NCBI GenBank assembly: GCA_028821635.1
Contig: JAPPDO010000003.1
Coordinates: forward strand, 1 to 10,158
From: Ekhidna sp.
Lineage (GTDB): Bacteria; Bacteroidota; Bacteroidia; Cytophagales; Cyclobacteriaceae
Length of the DNA stretch: 10,158 nt
Direction of reading: 5' to 3'
Shown here piece after piece: positions 7,322 to 10,158 of the stretch; position 1 is the stretch's first letter, and every line of letters starts with the position of its first letter. The notes below the pieces were generated by a model, which had not been told where the DNA came from, searched no databases, and was given only the letters and a program-made list of their open reading frames with translations. A program made the translations under genes and the position numbers.

Positions 7322-7441
7322 TTATTTACAACAAAAAATCACACTTTCTTGCGTCGGACTCACTTTAATATAAGTTGCATAGATGTGTGGGGCGGCCTTA
7401 CAGGCGAGCAATAAGATTAAAATGCCAAAGCAGAGTTGCAC
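7322..7441 (-). CDS. Doubtful small ORF with a hydrophobic segment and lipobox-like LLAC
   Basis: A minus-strand frame from a GTG at 7441 to a TAA at 7322-7324 encodes 39 residues: a hydrophobic run GILILLLACKAAPH and then a short polar tail ending in FCCK. The frame is open for about 12 codons further upstream but has no ATG. LLAC resembles a lipoprotein cleavage site, yet the N-terminus lacks the usual lysines or arginines unless translation starts further upstream, and the mature part would be only about 26 residues. No family is recognised. It may be a gene remnant or pure chance. Confidence 0.15.
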   Translation of the reverse strand: MQLCFGILILLLACKAAPHIYATYIKVSPTQESVIFCCK

Positions 7442-7517
7442 AGTAATTAATTGTAGCCTTCCTATGAAGTTGTATAGCTATATTTCAGATGGGGGCTGCA
7501 GATATTGAGGAGATTCC

Positions 7518-7536
7518 GGAAAGTTTGAAACTTTCC
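7518..7536. repeat. 19-bp inverted repeat (9-bp arms, 1-base centre)
   Basis: GGAAAGTTT (7518-7526), a central G, and AAACTTTCC (7528-7536) form a perfect palindrome around one base. As RNA it could form a 7-bp stem with a 5-base loop. No U-run follows on either strand, so a classical terminator is unlikely; an operator-like site or a structured 3' end of the minus-strand TPR gene (which stops at 7602) are the alternatives. Confidence 0.6.
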
Positions 7537-7601
7537 AAAAGTTAACAATTCATAAAGCTGCCTCTAAAAGAGGGTACCGGACAGACTTTGTTGAAGAGCG
7601 A

Positions 7602-8321
7602 CTAGATCAGTTTTATGCGGCTGCTTCTGATAAAAACTTCATCTCCATCCCATAAGATTCTACTCCATACGTCAGATTTCTCAAGGATGGTGATCTTATG
7701 ACCTCTATCAATAACTGTGACAGGTTCTGCCCCGGCTGAGGGGCCGGATCTCAAAAGTGACTGATTAGAAATGATGATAGCTTTCTCCTCTGTCTTAAAA
7801 TTTACCATAATGAATAGAACACCTCCCAAAAAGAATTGTATAACAAGCACTGCATACGGTCTTTCTCCTAAATGTGCTTTCTTGTAGGTATAAAACGTTA
7901 AGGATAAAAGCACTGCAAGAATCAAAGCGAATACTACTATTTTGTATTTCGAGAAAACAGCCGCTAAGTAATCCACATCAGAGTACACATAGCCAGAAAG
8001 ATCGTTAGCTTCAGCCAAATCTTTAATTTTTCCGACAGTCAGCCGGTCGCCTGATATTTTATAATAGCGATCTAAATAGTATAATGCAAAGGGGTAATTT
8101 CCGGTCGCATCGGCAACGTAAGCCATTTTAAGCAGCATGGAGGGGGTAGAAAAATCATCTTCAAAAAGGGAAAGGTATGATTCCATTGCCTCTGTATACT
8201 TCTCCTCATCAAAGAGCGAATCAGCGGCGTTCAATCGTGGCAGATCCTCCGCTCCGAAACTGGCAGTTGAGATTAGAAATAGCATAACAGAAAATGACCT
8301 TAGGATTATTCCGGAAGTCAT
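7602..8321 (-). CDS. TPR, two-helix, SH3-domain membrane protein (BatE-like architecture)
   Basis: 239 residues. The N-terminus is a signal peptide or anchor (hydrophobic about 5-22). Two tetratricopeptide-like units follow (about 28-58 with AADSLFDEEKYTEAMESYLS, and 62-92 with LLKMAYVADATGNYPFALYY). Two adjacent membrane helices come next (about 127-146 and 155-174), joined by a short basic loop, and then a bacterial SH3-like domain (about 180-239; SLLRSGPSAGAEPVTVIDRG, WSRILWDGDEVFIRSSRIKLI at the end). This order matches BatE-like proteins, known from Bacteroidota aerotolerance (bat) loci, where TPRs are thought to mediate assembly in the periplasm. No batA-D gene is next to it here, so the name is only an architectural comparison. 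The start gives a sensible signal peptide; no Bacteroidota-consensus promoter was found upstream. It is convergent with the barrel gene and divergent from tRNA-Lys. Confidence 0.8.
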   Translation of the reverse strand: MTSGIILRSFSVMLFLISTASFGAEDLPRLNAADSLFDEEKYTEAMESYLSLFEDDFSTPSMLLKMAYVADATGNYPFALYYLDRYYKISGDRLTVGKIKDLAEANDLSGYVYSDVDYLAAVFSKYKIVVFALILAVLLSLTFYTYKKAHLGERPYAVLVIQFFLGGVLFIMVNFKTEEKAIIISNQSLLRSGPSAGAEPVTVIDRGHKITILEKSDVWSRILWDGDEVFIRSSRIKLI

Positions 8322-8452
8322 AGGGTATGATAATGTTAAGATGCCTATTTTTGTATTTGCAATTTAGAGAACTAGGCTAACTTATTTTCATTTTTTAATG
8401 AATGATGTGGTTAGAAAGTAAACAATCTTTAAATTCTGATTAAAGTAAATTT

Positions 8453-8525
8453 GACTGGCTAGCTCAGTTGGTAGAGCAACGCCCTTTTAAGGCGTGGGTC
8501 CTGGGTTCGAACCCCAGGCCAGTCA
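8453..8525 (+). tRNA. tRNA-Lys (anticodon TTT)
   Basis: This is a 73-base cloverleaf on the plus strand: acceptor GACTGGC/GCCAGTC fully paired, D arm GCTC/GAGC, anticodon stem ACGCC/GGCGT with loop CTTTTAA (anticodon TTT), and T arm CTGGG/CCCAG around TTCGAAC. The discriminator is A and CCA is not encoded. It stands alone between the TPR/SH3 gene (divergent) and the histidine kinase gene (convergent, 11 bases away). Its promoter is not obvious: TATTTTTG at 8346-8353 fits the downstream consensus box but lacks TTTG 19 bases upstream. Confidence 0.98.
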
Positions 8526-8536
8526 CATATAAGCGT

Positions 8537-10144
8537 TTAACTTACTAATGCAGTGATTTTTTGTGCCTGATTAGGAATTTTGATTTCAAATGTGGTTCCT
8601 TTATTTACTTCGCTTTTAACTGAAACCTCACAGTTGTTCTTCTCTAGGAGCCCGATGCTTAGGCAAAGACCTAGGCCGGTTCCCGTTTCTTTTTCCGTCC
8701 CTGCTTTAGAATTTTGAATTTCCTTCCTTGTAATGGAATTAATTACACTGGAGTCCATCCCCACCCCTGTATCGGCCACCTTAACTATCGTCTCTTTTTC
8801 ATTTTGGTCAGAGCAGATTTCCACCGTACCGCCGCCATTGGTAAACTTGATTGCATTATGGATGAGATTTCTAATTGCAATCTTAAAATGATCTTCGTCA
8901 ATCCATGCAGAGGTATCGCATGATGCGTCTACTTTGAACTTAACATTTTTCTTTTTGATCAAAGAATCAAATAAACTTACATTCTGGTTTACGATGTCGC
9001 AAACATTAACCTTTGCAGGGTAGGCATTTATACCCCCCAGTTGCATTCTTGACCATACTAAAAGCTCATCTACCGTTCTGGTGAGTGAGGTTAGCTTTTG
9101 TTTAAGTATTTCCTGGTATGCAAAAAATTCTTTGGGAGACATATCAGCCTGATCATTCACATTTAAAAAAGTCTGGAACATATTTAATGGACTTTTTATA
9201 TCATGGGCAATGATTGAAAATAACTTATCCTTGGTTTCGTTAGAGGTTTTGAGTGCTTCTTGTGTTTTTACTAATGAGGTCACATCATCAACACATACTG
9301 TTATTGCCTCAACTTCTTTTTTATCATTGAAGATCGGCTCATACTTACCATTTGAAGAGATAGTCGTACCATTTGGCAGGTCTACTTTCTCAAAGAAAGA
9401 AACAGACTCTCCTCGTTGTGCACGTTCAAAAAATTTCTTTTGGTTACTGAGCGTTTTCGCAGGTAATACCTCAGATCTGTTTTTGCCAACTATCTCTTCT
9501 CTAGTGACTCTAAAAGCGGATGCGTAGTCCTCATTTGTTAAAATATATTTGCCATGTTTATCAACTAATGCCAAACGGACCGGCACATTATCAATCATTG
9601 AAAAAAGCCTTCGTTCATTTCTTTCACTTTCATTAAGAGCTTTGATAAGTATCATTCTAAAAGCCGTTAAGAATACATACGTTACTACACCAACGATAAT
9701 GCTATTTAAAACTACTAGGATCAGGTGAAGCTGTTCTTCAACTCCTTCGTCAGGCTTTATAGAGATAATCTTCAACCACAAGTAGATGCCAAAAACCAGC
9801 CAGAAAAAGAGATGCTTTCTTTTACCATCAAGGATAAATAGCGTGATTGCCATGAGTGGAAGTAGCATATTTTCTGAGTCGACGGCATATCCATTATTTT
9901 GATTTATCAAAGTACCTCCGGCAATAAGTGCAGAAGCGATGGTCAAAAAAAGATGCTTGGAAATGTTGATATCTCCGCTTCTATTCAGGCGCAGAAGCAA
10001 AGCAAAAAGGATGAGGCCTACACCACAAACTACTGCCTGCACAAAAAACCCAAAATAAAGCGTGGTGAGTCCTAGAACGGTAACTGTAAGTAAACAGAAA
10101 AGAATTAAGTAGTTAAAGAAGATCAATCTCCTTTTCTCCAACAT
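8537..10144 (-). CDS. Six-helix membrane PAS sensor histidine kinase
   Basis: 535 residues. The N-terminal membrane part has about six helices (roughly 8-33, 35-53, 61-80, 91-105, 110-126, 138-166) with almost no periplasmic loop, so sensing is likely within the membrane or cytoplasm. A PAS domain (about 180-295, start LFSMIDNVPVRLALVDKHGK) is followed by a HisKA dimerisation domain with H-box FSIIAHDIKSPL (309-320; phospho-acceptor His314). The HATPase domain (about 415-525) has N-box NLIHNAIKFT (426-435), G1 DTGVGM (458-463) and G2 GTGLGL (488-493). All catalytic boxes are intact. There is no receiver domain and no response regulator in the window, so the partner is unknown; it could lie just beyond the right edge. 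The stop is 11 bases from the 3' end of tRNA-Lys on the opposite strand. The ATG at 10144 is the chosen start; 14 bases of upstream sequence show no clear ribosome-binding site. Confidence 0.93.
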   Translation of the reverse strand: MLEKRRLIFFNYLILFCLLTVTVLGLTTLYFGFFVQAVVCGVGLILFALLLRLNRSGDINISKHLFLTIASALIAGGTLINQNNGYAVDSENMLLPLMAITLFILDGKRKHLFFWLVFGIYLWLKIISIKPDEGVEEQLHLILVVLNSIIVGVVTYVFLTAFRMILIKALNESERNERRLFSMIDNVPVRLALVDKHGKYILTNEDYASAFRVTREEIVGKNRSEVLPAKTLSNQKKFFERAQRGESVSFFEKVDLPNGTTISSNGKYEPIFNDKKEVEAITVCVDDVTSLVKTQEALKTSNETKDKLFSIIAHDIKSPLNMFQTFLNVNDQADMSPKEFFAYQEILKQKLTSLTRTVDELLVWSRMQLGGINAYPAKVNVCDIVNQNVSLFDSLIKKKNVKFKVDASCDTSAWIDEDHFKIAIRNLIHNAIKFTNGGGTVEICSDQNEKETIVKVADTGVGMDSSVINSITRKEIQNSKAGTEKETGTGLGLCLSIGLLEKNNCEVSVKSEVNKGTTFEIKIPNQAQKITALVS

Positions 10145-10158
10145 ATCATAAGTGTGTA

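Larger units (their letters stand above)
6954..7601. other. 648-bp gene-poor spacer
   Basis: No convincing gene or RNA is seen between two convergent genes (the barrel gene on plus, the TPR/SH3 gene on minus). Neither the end of the barrel gene nor that of the TPR gene shows a strong hairpin with a U-tract. The first 400 bases are AT-rich and broken by stops in all frames examined. The right third is less AT-rich (around 7381-7410) and contains a doubtful small minus-strand ORF (7322-7441), an inverted repeat (7518-7536) and a weak 5-bp hairpin CCTCT/AGAGG at 7561-7573. The length suggests a lost gene, but nothing recognisable remains. Confidence 0.6.

Noticed and set aside
7381..7475. Less AT-rich stretch in the spacer considered as an integron attC site or structured RNA
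   Set aside because: No paired GTTRRRY/RYYYAAC core sites and no convincing long stem were found.
7561..7573. CCTCT-AAA-AGAGG hairpin as a terminator for the minus-strand TPR/SH3 gene
   Set aside because: The stem is only 5 bp with a 3-base loop, and the downstream minus-strand sequence (CAGCTTTATG) is not a proper U-tract.
7534..7653. A plus-strand frame reading KLTIHKAASKRGYRTDFVEE, slightly like the start of pirin-family proteins (TIHKA..RG)
   Set aside because: Only about ten residues resemble the family, there is no start codon, the frame lacks the following conserved HGW motif, and its second half is the antisense of the well-supported TPR/SH3 gene.
8446..8453. TAAATTTG fits the downstream promoter box TAnnTTTG next to tRNA-Lys
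   Set aside because: Its last base is the first base of the mature tRNA, so transcription would start inside the tRNA. There is also no TTTG 19 bases upstream.

Overview
The window looks like chromosomal DNA from a Bacteroidota bacterium, most likely of the Cytophagales or a neighbouring group. The reasons are a perfect Bacteroidota-type housekeeping promoter (TTTG, 19 bases, TAnnTTTG), a GLPGLI-family gene next to a CarboxypepD-type outer-membrane barrel gene, AT-rich spacers with little Shine-Dalgarno signal, and a TPR/two-helix/SH3 protein of the kind known from Bacteroidota. The genus is inferred only loosely.

Left part (1-2922, all minus strand): a conserved translation/transcription block. 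Reading from its promoter near 2892-2922 the order is tRNA-Tyr(GTA), tRNA-Gly(TCC), tRNA-Thr(GGT), tuf (EF-Tu), tRNA-Trp(CCA), secE, nusG and the first 99 codons of rplK, which runs off the left edge. It is probably one long transcript cut up by tRNA processing. secE begins only 14 bases after tRNA-Trp, nusG 15 bases after secE, and rplK 5 bases after nusG.

Middle (2923-7601): an accessory stretch. Behind the tRNA promoter lies about 600 bp with a decayed IS1-like transposase fragment (zinc-ribbon cysteines plus helix-turn-helix, two in-frame stops) and a 21-codon gene tail. Then come two plus-strand genes 43 bases apart: a GLPGLI-family exported protein and an 880-residue outer-membrane barrel protein with an N-terminal carboxypeptidase-regulatory-like domain and a plug-like region. 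This pairing is common in Bacteroidota, but its job is unknown. A 648-bp gene-poor spacer follows, holding a near-perfect 19-bp inverted repeat and a doubtful small ORF.

Right part (7602-10158): a minus-strand membrane protein with TPRs, two helices and an SH3-like C-terminus (BatE-like architecture, but without bat neighbours here), a plus-strand tRNA-Lys(TTT), and a minus-strand six-helix PAS sensor histidine kinase whose stop codon lies 11 bases from the tRNA 3' end.

I see no CRISPR array, phage module, toxin-antitoxin pair or clearly new system. The least understood part is the GLPGLI/barrel pair. The remaining observations are small and are scored accordingly.
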